Source of the DNA: Ancylobacter moscoviensis
GTDB lineage: Bacteria; Pseudomonadota; Alphaproteobacteria; Rhizobiales; Xanthobacteraceae
Assembly: GCF_007559435.1 (NCBI RefSeq)
Contig: NZ_VMBP01000002.1
Span: 558,001-622,000, forward strand
DNA: 64,000 bases
Reading direction: 5' to 3'
Below are positions 36,930 through 45,627 of this stretch, one piece after another. A model generated the notes under the pieces. The model was not told where the DNA came from and made no database searches. It saw only the letters and a program-made list of their open reading frames with translations. Numbering within the stretch: position 1 is the first letter of the stretch; every line of letters starts with the position of its first letter. The position numbers and the translations under genes are program-made.

Positions 36930-38965
36930 GCCACGACGATCGCAAACGCGCGATCGGCAAGGTGGTCTCGGTCGCGGCCGACCGCTTCGTCGTCGAGATG
37001 CACGCCGGCACCGACAATTTCACGGTCGTCGGCTTCGACGACGTGCATTATGTGGCGCGGCTGGGGTCATTTTTGATGATCCCGTCGCAGTCGGAATATG
37101 TCGTGGTCGAGGTTGTCGGCCTGCGTGAACGCGACGCAAGCACGCCGTCCGAGCGGGGTGACTTCGACCGGGCCGGCTCTTCCAAATATCTGGATGTGGT
37201 GCCTGTCGGCATGTTGCCGATGCGTGGTGGGGCGTTCCGTTTCGGCGTGTCAGTTTTCCCGTCCCTGTATGCGGACGCGCTCTATGCGCTGGACGGCGAA
37301 CTCGACCGCATCTTCGAGACCGAGGCCGCCGTCGAACCTTCAGTCGGCCTGGACGGCGGCGCTTGCGAACCCGAAGGAGCCACCCGCTACCGGGTGCTGC
37401 CGATCGGCAAATCGGTGGTGTTCGAGAACTACGACATCAAGGTCCGGCTGAACGAGTTCTTCGGCGGTCATGTCGCCGTCCTGGGCAATACCGGCAGCGG
37501 CAAGTCATGCACGGTCGCCTCGGTCTTGCAGTCCCTTTTCAGCAAACCCGAGGAGCATCACGCCCGCGGCGCGACGTTCATCGTCTTCGATGTCAATGGC
37601 GAGTATCACGCCGCTCTGAACGCTTCCGCGAAGGAGGGGGCCATCGGGGTCGAGCGCGTCGTCCTCGACGGCACGGCGGCAGGCTTCCGCTTGCCGCATT
37701 GGTTCCTGGAGCTGGCGGAATGGGAGTTGCTGCTGCAAGCCAGCGAGCGCACCCAGGTGCCGATCTTGCGCATGGCGCTCGGGCTCTCCACCCTGTTCTC
37801 AAATGTGGGGGCCGCAGAACTCAACAGCGTCCGCAATCACATCCTCGCCAAGTGCATCACCCAGATCATGCGCGACGACTCTTCGAGCCCGTCCAAGCAT
37901 GATCGGATCATTGGCATCCTTCAGCGCTTCAGCACGAACGAGATCAACGCGGCGAAAATCCGGCCATTTATTGCGATCAACTTTGGCCAAATGGCCAACC
38001 CTGCGGGTCTAGATACTTATCTGGTTGGTCCGAACGGCTTTGAGTTGGAGGATCTGAAGCTCCCAGATTATCAGAATCTGCCTTTTGATTTTTCTGCCCT
38101 CGGAGACGCGATAGACCTCGCCATCTTGTATGCGGAGGCGCACGGCAATCGGCAAATCCGTGACTACTGCTCCCAGATGGTGACGCGCTTCCAGGCGCTG
38201 GAAGATCGTCGGGAGTATGAATTTCTCCGCCACGAGGCGGTCGGTGCTGCCGCCGACAATGGAGAGCTGGAGTTCCTGACCCGGCTGGTCGGGTTGGTTG
38301 GCAAGGGGGCCGGTCACACCAAGGCCAATCAGATCATCATCATCGACATGAACGATGTCGAGGACGAGGTGGTCGAGCTTGTCAGCGCGGTGATTGCGCG
38401 GATGCTGTTTCGCCTGCTCCGGCGAGCCGATCCGCGTAACCGCTTCCCGATCCACCTCCTGCTGGAAGAGGCTCACCGTTACATCTCGGCGACGCCATCC
38501 CGCTATGCTGTGGACGCGACCAAGATATTCGAGCGCATCGCCAAGGAAGGGCGCAAGTACGGCATGTTCGTGCTCTTGGCGTCCCAGCGCCCGAGCGAGC
38601 TGTCCAAGACGGTTCTCAGCCAGTGCTCCAACTTCCTGGTTCACCGCATCCAGAACCCCGACGATCTTTCTCAGATTCGGCAGATGACGCCGTTCATTTC
38701 AGAATCGGTCCTGAAGCGGTTGCCGTCATTGCCTCGGCAACACGCGCTGGTGTTCGGAACCTCGGTCAATCTCCCGACGACATTCAAGGTGCGGGAGGCA
38801 TCACCACGGCCGCGCAGCGACGATACCGCCGTGGTCGATTTGTGGTTCCACGAAGAAGGTCGAGCCGCTGACATTCGCCTCGCGCTCCGCCCGGCCGACG
38901 CCGCTGCGGCGGCGGCTGAAGGGGAGCCGATGGCGGTAGATGAAGCGCCAGACGATGACTTCTGA
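36926..38965 (+). CDS. HerA-family ATPase (DUF87)
   Basis: The 679-residue ATPase has an N-terminal HAS-barrel (GKVVSVAADRFVVEMHAG), Walker A GNTGSGKSCTVASVL (about 186-200), an insertion with helical segments, Walker B PIHLLLEEAHRYI (about 506-518) and the arginine-finger region RIAKEGRKYGMFVLLASQRP. HerA forms hexamers that translocate DNA; in defence it assembles with SIR2 proteins into a large complex. The C-terminus has an Ala-rich acidic tail. It overlaps the SIR2 gene by four bases and the exonuclease gene by 26 bases, so all three should be made together. Confidence 0.9.
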   Translation: MSHDDRKRAIGKVVSVAADRFVVEMHAGTDNFTVVGFDDVHYVARLGSFLMIPSQSEYVVVEVVGLRERDASTPSERGDFDRAGSSKYLDVVPVGMLPMRGGAFRFGVSVFPSLYADALYALDGELDRIFETEAAVEPSVGLDGGACEPEGATRYRVLPIGKSVVFENYDIKVRLNEFFGGHVAVLGNTGSGKSCTVASVLQSLFSKPEEHHARGATFIVFDVNGEYHAALNASAKEGAIGVERVVLDGTAAGFRLPHWFLELAEWELLLQASERTQVPILRMALGLSTLFSNVGAAELNSVRNHILAKCITQIMRDDSSSPSKHDRIIGILQRFSTNEINAAKIRPFIAINFGQMANPAGLDTYLVGPNGFELEDLKLPDYQNLPFDFSALGDAIDLAILYAEAHGNRQIRDYCSQMVTRFQALEDRREYEFLRHEAVGAAADNGELEFLTRLVGLVGKGAGHTKANQIIIIDMNDVEDEVVELVSAVIARMLFRLLRRADPRNRFPIHLLLEEAHRYISATPSRYAVDATKIFERIAKEGRKYGMFVLLASQRPSELSKTVLSQCSNFLVHRIQNPDDLSQIRQMTPFISESVLKRLPSLPRQHALVFGTSVNLPTTFKVREASPRPRSDDTAVVDLWFHEEGRAADIRLALRPADAAAAAAEGEPMAVDEAPDDDF

Positions 38966-39845
38966 CCATCTGGAGACGCTGGCGCAGACACTGGAAGCTA
39001 CGGGAGATTACCGGGTCATCCGGCGTCTCAAGCCGCGCTCTCGCACCATTCCGCCTCCCGGCACGCCGCTGCGCCTTGGCCTGGTGGTCGATGTGGAGAC
39101 CACGGGGCTCGATCCTCAGCGCGACGAGATCATCGAGCTGGCCATGACGCCATTCAACTACGGCTTGGATGGCACCATTTTCAGCGTGGGTGACAGCTTC
39201 CAAGGGCTGCGTCAGCCGAGTGAGCCGATCACGCCGGAAATCACCGCGATCACCGGCATCACGAATGAAATGGTGGCCGGCCAGGTCATCGATCCCGCCG
39301 AGGTCGCCAAATTCGCGGCGCCGGCCTCGCTTGTCATCGCGCACAACGCGGCGTTCGATCGCCGCTTCCTTGAACGCTTCTGCGATGTGTTCTCGACGAA
39401 GCCCTGGGCCTGCTCGTTCAGCCAGATCGACTGGGCAGCGGAAGGATTCGAGGGCGCGAAGCTCGCCTATCTCGCTCAGACCGCCGGCTTCTTCTATGAC
39501 CGCCACCGCGCGATGCACGATTGTCTTGCGACGATCGAGCTGCTGGCGATGCGGCTGCCCCGATCCGGTGTTACGGGCCTTAGCCGCCTACTGGATGGCG
39601 CTCGTACTGTCGCCTGGCGCATCTGGGCGGAGAACTCGCCCTTCGACCTCAAGGATGTTCTCAAGGCGCGAGGATACCGCTGGAACGGCGATCCCGGCCC
39701 GCAGCCCCGCGCTTGGTATATCGACGTTCCCGAAGCCCAGCGCGAGGCCGAGCTGCGGTTCTTGAGAACGGAGATCTATCGGTATGAGGCCGACCCTCCC
39801 GTCCGGCGGATCGATGCCTATGATCGGTTTTCAGATCGCATCTAA
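38940..39845 (+). CDS. DEDDh (DnaQ-like) 3'-5' exonuclease
   Basis: The 301-residue protein carries exonuclease motifs ExoI VVDVETTGLDPQ (Asp51, Glu53), ExoII IAHNAAFDRRFLERF (Asp140) and ExoIII HRAMHDCLATIELL (His189, Asp194), a complete DEDDh site. The C-terminal part (about 230-265) reads FDLKDVLKARGYRWNGD and RAWYIDV, resembling the small KARGxRWD..KxWY (DUF5710-like) motif. It is longer than a polymerase epsilon subunit exonuclease core and has no polymerase partner nearby. An in-frame ATG at 38955 is an alternative start. Its 26-base overlap with HerA suggests a linked role in the defence operon. Confidence 0.87.
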   Translation: MKRQTMTSDHLETLAQTLEATGDYRVIRRLKPRSRTIPPPGTPLRLGLVVDVETTGLDPQRDEIIELAMTPFNYGLDGTIFSVGDSFQGLRQPSEPITPEITAITGITNEMVAGQVIDPAEVAKFAAPASLVIAHNAAFDRRFLERFCDVFSTKPWACSFSQIDWAAEGFEGAKLAYLAQTAGFFYDRHRAMHDCLATIELLAMRLPRSGVTGLSRLLDGARTVAWRIWAENSPFDLKDVLKARGYRWNGDPGPQPRAWYIDVPEAQREAELRFLRTEIYRYEADPPVRRIDAYDRFSDRI

Positions 39846-39863
39846 GCGCTACCAAAGGTCGGG

Positions 39864-40301
39864 CTAACGCTTGCTCTGGTGGTATCCGTTGCCGCCCTCG
39901 ACGTTTCCGACCGCCTTCAATAAATCTCCGATGGAGCGTCCGCCGATCCGGCAGGTGGCCACCACACGGTCGTAGGACTTATGGTTGGCGACGCACTCCG
40001 CGTTTCGGCCCATGGCAAGTCTTTCCAGCGCGGCCTTGGCAGCAGGGCCGGTGGGGGAGTGGAGTTCGGGCGCGTAGAAATCCTCCAGCCGGATCTCCAC
40101 CCAGTTGGCTGGCCCTTGGCCCACGGCCACGCACAGGGAGTCGCCGTCGCCGACATAGACCACAGGACCGAAGAAGTGTGCGCCCCGGTGGAGATAGGGC
40201 GGCATCGGGCCGCGGTCGGGAATGGCCTTGCAGGGATCGGCCTTGGCCGCGGTCGCCGTCGTCAGCGCAGCCAGCAACGCCAGGCCGATTACGATGCGCA
40301 T
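39864..40301 (-). CDS. Exported thermonuclease (SNase-like) protein
   Basis: The 145-residue protein has a Sec signal peptide (MRIVIGLALLAALTTATAAKA, cleavage after about residue 21) and a short SNase-like fold: VYVGDGDSLCVAVG, VEIRLEDFYAPELHSP (Arg and Asp of the active site, with the APE variant of the D-x-PE motif) and SYDRVVATCRIGGRSIGDLL. It would act in the periplasm. The third catalytic residue region is short, so activity is uncertain. It is convergent with the exonuclease gene and therefore not part of that operon. Confidence 0.78.
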   Translation of the reverse strand: MRIVIGLALLAALTTATAAKADPCKAIPDRGPMPPYLHRGAHFFGPVVYVGDGDSLCVAVGQGPANWVEIRLEDFYAPELHSPTGPAAKAALERLAMGRNAECVANHKSYDRVVATCRIGGRSIGDLLKAVGNVEGGNGYHQSKR

Positions 40302-40339
40302 AGTCGTTTCTCATTTCCACTTTATGGGGCGCCGGAGGC

Positions 40340-40405
40340 TCATGCCGCTGCTTTCAGGCGCTTCTTGGCGAGCATTGCGCGGACGAACTTGTCCCCTTTC
40401 GCCAT
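40340..40405 (-). CDS. Candidate 21-residue basic peptide
   Basis: ATG 40405 opens a 21-codon frame (MAKGDKFVRAMLAKKRLKA...) ending at TGA 40340, with ATGAGGAAA upstream as a possible ribosome site. It is lysine-rich and amphipathic. It lies between the nuclease and DUF6508 genes. No homology is known to me and expression is unproven. Confidence 0.3.
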   Translation of the reverse strand: MAKGDKFVRAMLAKKRLKAAA

Positions 40406-40445
40406 AGGTATTTCCTCATATGCTGCGTAAACGGCACTTTTCTTC

Positions 40446-40919
40446 ATGTCTATAGAGGGGCGCGGTGAAGATATGGCATCCTCCTCGGACAATATTGACG
40501 CAAAGGACATCCGGAGCTTGGCGACGGACCTTCAGGCCTTAGCGGACTTCCTGCCCGTCTTTCGGCAGCCAGGGTTCCAGGCGGGGACATGGGCTGGCGG
40601 CGCAGAGACCGAACCGGGTGTTATCCAGATGCCGTATGTTTCCTACGATCCGGTCGTCGATTCCTTCCGCAAGGTCGCCTACGAGCATGGCTGGGTGAAG
40701 AAGGATTTTGCCTGGTCGGCATGGATGCAGTCCGACGAAGCAAGGTCCCTACGGGCCGGGACCGCCATCCGCAGCGCTACGTCGGACCAACTCGGGCAGC
40801 TGCTGACGGTTTGCATCCGGCAGGACCGCTTCGTTGAAGGCGCCCTAATGGGTGCGTTTGAATCGGGGCTGATCCTGCGCATTGTCGAACGCGCCGCTGT
40901 ACTTGCCGCGGCAGCCTGA
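40446..40919 (+). CDS. DUF6508 domain protein
   Basis: The 157-residue protein matches DUF6508: LADFLPVFRQPGFQAGTWAG, VIQMPYVSYDPVVDSFRKVA, YEHGWVKKDFAWSAWMQSDE and LLTVCIRQDRFVEGALMGAF, then FESGLILRIVERAA. Function is unknown; members occur near the ends of ICEs and in accessory regions. ATG 40446 or the internal ATG 40473 may be used. It is the last gene before the right end of the element. Confidence 0.75.
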   Translation: MSIEGRGEDMASSSDNIDAKDIRSLATDLQALADFLPVFRQPGFQAGTWAGGAETEPGVIQMPYVSYDPVVDSFRKVAYEHGWVKKDFAWSAWMQSDEARSLRAGTAIRSATSDQLGQLLTVCIRQDRFVEGALMGAFESGLILRIVERAAVLAAAA

Positions 40920-41105
40920 CGGCTTCCCAAAGTGACAATCGCTTGCCTTAGTGATAGCGTCACAGCGCAAAATCGGCGGAATGCACGGATCGAGTCGAAT
41001 TGTTTCCTGCATCCCGTGCTTGACGATAGTCCCCGAAAGTTCGGTTTTTGGGGTATCCCGAAAAAATCCAGCAATTTCAAAAGCCGGCCATTTTGGCGGA
41101 ATGGC

Positions 41106-41114
41106 TGACGGTAT
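41106..41114 (+). repeat. TGACGGTAT 9-mer at the right end
   Basis: The same 9-mer that occurs five times beside the integrase is found here, 63 bases inside the right attachment repeat, with shared flanking bases (TGGCTGACGGTAT also at 8891-8903). It supports this as the right end of the element. Confidence 0.6.
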
Positions 41115-41176
41115 ATCGCGATCAAAAATATTTTTAATGGCGTGATTTCAAGGTGTTATGGCAGCCATTGATAATA

Positions 41177-41188
41177 GAGTGGGAGTGA
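41177..41188 (+). repeat. attR core
   Basis: GAGTGGGAGTGA repeats the guaA end core (8756-8767) with one mismatch (A to G) and the same orientation. Further left the match is weaker (GA..AT). With the nearby 9-mer it marks the probable right boundary. Confidence 0.6.
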
Positions 41189-41594
41189 CGGGTACAAACG
41201 GCGGCAATAGCGTAGTTTCGGCGACGATATTCGCCGCGGTGCCGTTACCGTCCGGTCTGTTTCTGACTTCCGTCGAGCGGCGTTGATCTCCCTCTCAAAG
41301 ACTTACTTATCCGATCTGTGGCCAATCCCCGAGCGAAGTAAAGCGGCTTCAGGGGAGGGGAGAACTCTAGCGTAGAATGGCGCGCACATGGGCTGGTCCG
41401 CGCCATCAGCGGAAATTGACCTACTGCCCAATAGCGGACATTGGGCCATAGGTGCACCGTATCAGACGATCGTCCCGGAGCAAAACGCGCGCCGGTTCGG
41501 CCGATCAATGGCCGTGCCGCGGGAGGAGGAGATGACAAGGCGCGGCATGACGAGGCCATGCGCCATGATCCTATGGCCTTGTCGTCATACATTA
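41189..41594. other. 406-base stretch right of the element, no gene recognised
   Basis: Frames are short and unconvincing. Two related words, CAGCGGAAATTGAC and TAGCGGACATTGGG, lie 28 bases apart around 41410-41445. This would be the sequence that followed guaA before integration, or the edge of another accessory region. Confidence 0.4.
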
Positions 41595-41822
41595 TCAGCC
41601 TGGGCGCCGGCGGCTCGCGCTGACGCGGATGACCGCCACGTCCTGCCCCAGATGATCGGTCACCGACAGTTCGATATCGGAACCGCTGGGCGGACTGGCA
41701 TTCGCGCGGCCGAGCTCATCGAAGCACAAGCGTATCAGGGTCGCCCAGGCGGCATCGTCATTGGCAAGCTCGATGGGAGCGTCCTTGTCTTCGCCGGTTC
41801 GCCGGAAGCGGTAGGTCGCCAT
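41595..41822 (-). CDS. DUF6894-like small protein
   Basis: The 75-residue protein (MATYRFRRTGEDKDAPIELA, AAWATLIRLCFDELG, DIELSVTDHLGQDVAVIRVS) has the DUF6894 layout: a beta-strand start, an Asp-rich loop, one helix and a beta-hairpin with D-x-x-G. The first strand is shorter than in typical members. Such proteins are common in Rhizobiales and have no known function. No upstream partner on this strand is evident. Confidence 0.65.
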   Translation of the reverse strand: MATYRFRRTGEDKDAPIELANDDAAWATLIRLCFDELGRANASPPSGSDIELSVTDHLGQDVAVIRVSASRRRPG

Positions 41823-42031
41823 GCTAGTTGCTCCCGCTTATGCGCACCGGCGGACGAGCACCGCCACCGGCGGCGAGCGTCCACAACCTTCTTACTTGCC
41901 GCGATATGCCTGAAGCGAGACTTGTCCCTGGTTCGGAAGGCGGCCCGTCACGCATGACGTTTCGAGCGACGTGAACGGCCGGAGCCAACTGACTGCAAGA
42001 AGGAAAGCGGGAGAGCAGAAGAGACTCGATT

Positions 42032-42193
42032 GTGACGTCGACGATATTGTCCATCCATCACGTTACCACAGGCGCGATCGTGGCCGGCGCACGTCGGCGT
42101 GATGGCGACGAAATCCGCTTTCATGACCGGGCCGGTGACATTTTCGATCAGCACGAATGGCTCATCGACATCTGGCAATTGACCGGCGCCTGA
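42032..42193 (+). CDS. Candidate 53-residue protein
   Basis: A frame from GTG 42032 reads TILSIHHVTTGAIVAGARRR, DGDEIRFHDRAGDIFDQHEW and LIDIWQLTGA before a stop. The amphipathic, protein-like composition of the second half suggests coding or the tail of a decayed gene. A purine-rich stretch (GAAAGCGGGAGAG) lies upstream but too far for a clean ribosome site. The rest of 41823-42206 has nothing I recognise. Confidence 0.3.
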   Translation: MTSTILSIHHVTTGAIVAGARRRDGDEIRFHDRAGDIFDQHEWLIDIWQLTGA

Positions 42194-42206
42194 CGAACGG
42201 GCAGCC

Positions 42207-43652
42207 CTAGCCGGCGAGCCGATCCGTCGCGACGGTCAGCCGGATGGACAGGCCCTCCGGCTTCCATTCGCGTGTGATCTCGCCACCCAGTTGCCCACGC
42301 ACGGTGGAGCGCGCGAGGAGGGTGCCGAATCCGTCGCTGTCGGGAGCGCGATCGATCCGCGGCCCACCACGCTCTTTCCAGGTCAGGATGAAGGTCGCGC
42401 CTTGATCCTCGCAGCGGATGTCCATTCCTCCGTTCCGAACCGACAGAGCGCCGTATTTGGCGGCATTGGTCGCGAATTCATGGAACAGCAGGGCGAAACC
42501 GCTCACGGCGCCACCGGCCACATCGATATCCGGCCCTTCAATAGTGACACGGGAGCCCGGCGTCGCGTCGCATTCGTCATATGGCGACAGGATGGTGCGC
42601 ATGAGGGTGTGCAATGTCGTTGCCTGCTGCAGTCGCATGTTGGCCGCGGAGGTGTGCGGTACCGTCAAGGCATGAGCCTGTGACAGGGCATTCAACCGCG
42701 ACACGACAACGGAAGCGAGGTCATCCACGCTCGTCGCCGATCTCCTGCTGAGTGAGACGATGCTGCTCGCGAGCGAGAACAAGTTCTTCACCCGGTGATC
42801 CATTTCCCGAATGAGGAGATGCTGCTGTTCCTCGGCGCGTCGCCGTTCGCTGATGTCCCGCGCGATCGTCGAGGCGCCCATGATCCGACCGGAATGGTCC
42901 TGTATCGGCGAGACCGACAGCGAAATGTCGACCAGGCTGCCAACCTTCCTGAGTCTCGTTGTCTCATAGTGCTCGATGCGCTCGCCGGCGCGGATGCGTG
43001 CCAGGATGTTCGGCTCCTCGTCGGGACGATCGGGCAGCACGAGCACCGAAACCGACTTGCCGACGATCTCCTCGGCGGTATAGCCAAACAGCCGTTCGGC
43101 TCCCTTGTTCCAGCTGGTGACGATGCCGTCGAGATCCTTGGTGAGGATGGCATCTGCCGAGGTCTCGACGATTGCGGCGAGACGCTGCGCAGTCTCGTAG
43201 GCCACGGAGCGATCCGACACGTCAATCAGAAGATTGACCGCGCCGGTTATCGTTCCTCCGTCGTCAAGCAAAGGCGTCGAAAACGCCAGAACAGTCACGC
43301 GCAATCCGTCCGGTCCTTCGATGACGAGCTCGTGTCCTCGCCTGAGTTCGCGCTCCGCGGATGCCAGGGCTATCGGTGACTGTGCATAGGACATGGATCG
43401 ACCATCCGGCCCGAAAAGCCTCCATGATCGCGAGAAGTCTGCGGTGCCCAGCCGGGGTTCCGGTCGCCACAGATGCCGCGCCGCCTCGTTAAAGAAGACG
43501 AGCCGGTCTTCGACATCGGTCACGTAGACGGCCTGGGGAAACACCTTCAGAAAGGCGTACAGCGAGGCTTTCTCCTGCTCATTCCGATCGGCGGCGACGA
43601 TCGGCACTTCGCGCGCACCTGCGACGCTGTCCGACAAGGGCGGAGCAGGCAT
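42207..43652 (-). CDS. HWE-family sensor histidine kinase with two PAS domains
   Basis: The 481-residue cytoplasmic kinase lacks membrane helices. PAS domain 1 spans about 28-145 (VFPQAVYVTDVEDRLVFFNE) and PAS domain 2 about 160-280 (DAILTKDLDGIVTSWNKGAE, RLFGYTAEEIVGKSVSVLV). The phosphoacceptor helix is REMDHRVKNLFSLASSIVSL and the ATP-binding domain has the HWE features LLFHEFATNAAKYGALS and a W-K-E triplet in FILTWKERGG. AAAGGAG lies six bases before ATG 43652. It is divergent from a single-domain response regulator 271 bases away, its likely partner. HWE kinases often act in light or general-stress signalling. Confidence 0.9.
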   Translation of the reverse strand: MPAPPLSDSVAGAREVPIVAADRNEQEKASLYAFLKVFPQAVYVTDVEDRLVFFNEAARHLWRPEPRLGTADFSRSWRLFGPDGRSMSYAQSPIALASAERELRRGHELVIEGPDGLRVTVLAFSTPLLDDGGTITGAVNLLIDVSDRSVAYETAQRLAAIVETSADAILTKDLDGIVTSWNKGAERLFGYTAEEIVGKSVSVLVLPDRPDEEPNILARIRAGERIEHYETTRLRKVGSLVDISLSVSPIQDHSGRIMGASTIARDISERRRAEEQQHLLIREMDHRVKNLFSLASSIVSLSRRSATSVDDLASVVVSRLNALSQAHALTVPHTSAANMRLQQATTLHTLMRTILSPYDECDATPGSRVTIEGPDIDVAGGAVSGFALLFHEFATNAAKYGALSVRNGGMDIRCEDQGATFILTWKERGGPRIDRAPDSDGFGTLLARSTVRGQLGGEITREWKPEGLSIRLTVATDRLAG

Positions 43653-43923
43653 GCGAGGCTCCTTTCGCTTCTTTGAGCGGAACGCTTCAGGAATGGCGTT
43701 GAAGGCGTAAGTCGACAGACGACTGTCCGCCTCCATGAGCCGGGCTGAAATAGGCTCGACCTTTCAATCTAGTGCCACCGCCTGCCTGCGCACAACGTGA
43801 TAGTGCACATAACGCCTTGCAAGGCGGACGAAAGATGCCGTTGCGGCAAAACCGATGGATCGTTCAGGCCAGCCAAGAGTTCACCCCCATTGTCCTGCCG
43901 TAACCGCACCGGTGTCGAGTTCC

Positions 43924-44292
43924 ATGAGTACGCCAATTGCCGTGCTGGTCGTCGAGGACGAGGTGATGATCCGCGTCGACGTCGCCGACTATCTTACCCA
44001 TCGGGGATTTGAAGTGTACGAGGCGGCCAACGCCGATCAGGCACTCGAGATAATGGAAGCCGTCCCGAATATCCGGCTGCTTTTTACCGATATCGACATG
44101 CCCGGCAGCATGGACGGGCTGAAGCTCTCGGCCACCGTGCGCAACCGCTGGCCTCCGGTACACACCATCGTGACGTTGGGACACCGCTTCGTCGACAAAT
44201 CCGAGCTTCCCGCCGGAAGCGTGTTCTTCGCCAAGCCTTACGGGCCGCCTGACGTCGCCAGATCCATCCACAACCTGCTCGCTGGCCAATAG
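43924..44292 (+). CDS. Single-domain response regulator (CheY-like)
   Basis: The 122-residue product is only a receiver domain: VLVVEDEVMIRVDVADYL (acidic pair), LLFTDIDMPGSMDGLKL (phosphoacceptor Asp), VTLGHRF at the Thr/Ser switch position and VFFAKPYGPPDVARSI (conserved Lys-Pro). There is no output domain, so it would act by protein contact or as a phosphate sink. ATG 43924 fits the domain start; an upstream in-frame extension lacks homology. It is divergent from the HWE kinase gene. Confidence 0.88.
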   Translation: MSTPIAVLVVEDEVMIRVDVADYLTHRGFEVYEAANADQALEIMEAVPNIRLLFTDIDMPGSMDGLKLSATVRNRWPPVHTIVTLGHRFVDKSELPAGSVFFAKPYGPPDVARSIHNLLAGQ

Positions 44293-44481
44293 TCCGGGGG
44301 GAGCTCTCGGATCCACGGGAAGGTCCCCAGCCCCGCCACTGATCTCCGGCGAGACGCTCAAGAGGCTTCCAGACCACTTGTTATTGTGCGCTGCAGCACG
44401 ATATTGCTGCATGTGCGTTATTTCCTTTGCCGCCCTTCCCGGGCCACAACAAGGACGCCTCGCTTGCGAAATATCCCGGAT

Positions 44482-45627
44482 ATGCTTGCCCGCCTTGCAG
44501 TCCTACGCGGGTACACGGGCACTTTCTCAGCCGATCCCGCCCGCGCCGATCGGCTGTCGACGCTCACCACTTTCGGTACGAATCCTGGAGGGTTGAGGGC
44601 ACACTTCTATACGCCGCCTGGCATCCGTCCGGGTGCGCCGCTCGTTGTCGTGCTGCATGGCTGCACGCAAAATGCGGCGGGGTACGATCATCATTCCGGC
44701 TGGTCGGAGCTTGCCGAGCGCGCCGGCGTCGCATTGCTCTATCCGGAGCAGCAGCACGCCAATAATCCGAACCTGTGCTTCAACTGGTTCCACCCGGAGG
44801 ATACGCGGCGCAACCACGGCGAGGCTCTGTCGATCCGACAGATGATCGAGACGATGGTCCTTGCTCATGATCTCGACCGGAGCAGAGTCTTCGTCACCGG
44901 CCTGTCGGCCGGCGGCGCCATGGCCAGCGTCATGCTTGCGACCTATCCGGAGGTGTTCGCGGGAGGTGGCATCATCGCCGGCCTCGCCTATGGCCGCGCC
45001 TCGACGGTTCCCGAGGCGTTCAGCTGCATGCACGGCCAAGGCTCGATTTCCGACGGCGAGCTCTGGCGGCTCCTGCGTGAGGCGTCCAGCCACTCCGGTC
45101 CCTGGCCGAAAGTCACCATCTGGCAGGGCTCGGCCGACCACACAGTCGCCCCCTCCAACGCCGAGGACATCGCCGCGCAATGGCGCAGCGCGCATAGGCT
45201 CGAAGCGGCCGCATCGCGAACCGAAAGACAGGGCCCACACTGGCGGCGGATCTGGTGCAACGCGGCTGGCGAGGCGGTGATCGAGCTCAACACGGTCGCT
45301 GCGATGGGACATGGCACGCCGCTCGGAGACGAACTGGGCACGCCGGGACCTTACATGTTCGACGTTGGCATCTCCTCGACCTGGGAGATCGCCCGATTCT
45401 GGGGCATCGTCGAAGCACGTGATAGTCTCTCGCCGGAGCTCGTTCCGGATGCGCGCGGAGCTTTCCGCGCCGCGTTCCCGCCACCCGAGGCGCACGCTTT
45501 ACCCCTGCATGGAGAGCGAGCAAGCAATGACGCCCCCGCACGTCCTGCGATCCATGGCTTGGCTCGCGAAAGTTCCGTACGCAAGATCATCGAGGACGCG
45601 CTGCGCAGTGCAGGCCTGATGCGCTAG
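44482..45627 (+). CDS. PHB depolymerase-family esterase
   Basis: The 381-residue alpha/beta hydrolase has APLVVVLHGCTQNAAGYDHH (oxyanion loop), the nucleophile elbow VFVTGLSAGGAMASVM, an Asp in IWQGSADHTVAP and the catalytic His in AMGHGTPLG. This is the LpqC/PhaZ-like esterase family that degrades polyhydroxybutyrate or feruloyl/acetyl esters. No signal peptide is seen, so an intracellular role or a leaderless export is possible. The C-terminal 60 residues are low-complexity. The start is uncertain because no clear ribosome site precedes ATG 44482. Confidence 0.85.
   Translation: MLARLAVLRGYTGTFSADPARADRLSTLTTFGTNPGGLRAHFYTPPGIRPGAPLVVVLHGCTQNAAGYDHHSGWSELAERAGVALLYPEQQHANNPNLCFNWFHPEDTRRNHGEALSIRQMIETMVLAHDLDRSRVFVTGLSAGGAMASVMLATYPEVFAGGGIIAGLAYGRASTVPEAFSCMHGQGSISDGELWRLLREASSHSGPWPKVTIWQGSADHTVAPSNAEDIAAQWRSAHRLEAAASRTERQGPHWRRIWCNAAGEAVIELNTVAAMGHGTPLGDELGTPGPYMFDVGISSTWEIARFWGIVEARDSLSPELVPDARGAFRAAFPPPEAHALPLHGERASNDAPARPAIHGLARESSVRKIIEDALRSAGLMR

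Larger units (their letters stand above)
8756..41188 (+). mobile_element. guaA-integrated, decayed ICE / genomic island
   Basis: The element starts at the 3' end of guaA and ends at an imperfect copy of the same 12 bases 32.4 kb away in direct orientation. A tyrosine integrase lies next to the left end. Inside are trbF/G/I, a LysR regulator, DUF2274, ParB, ArdC, DUF736, DUF2285 and strawberry-notch genes, a set typical of rhizobial and Tn4371-like ICEs. guaA is an established integration hotspot. No relaxase, TraG or trbB-E/J gene is present, and a repA'-'trbL fusion marks the loss, so self-transfer is unlikely; mobilisation by a helper cannot be ruled out. Confidence 0.82.
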
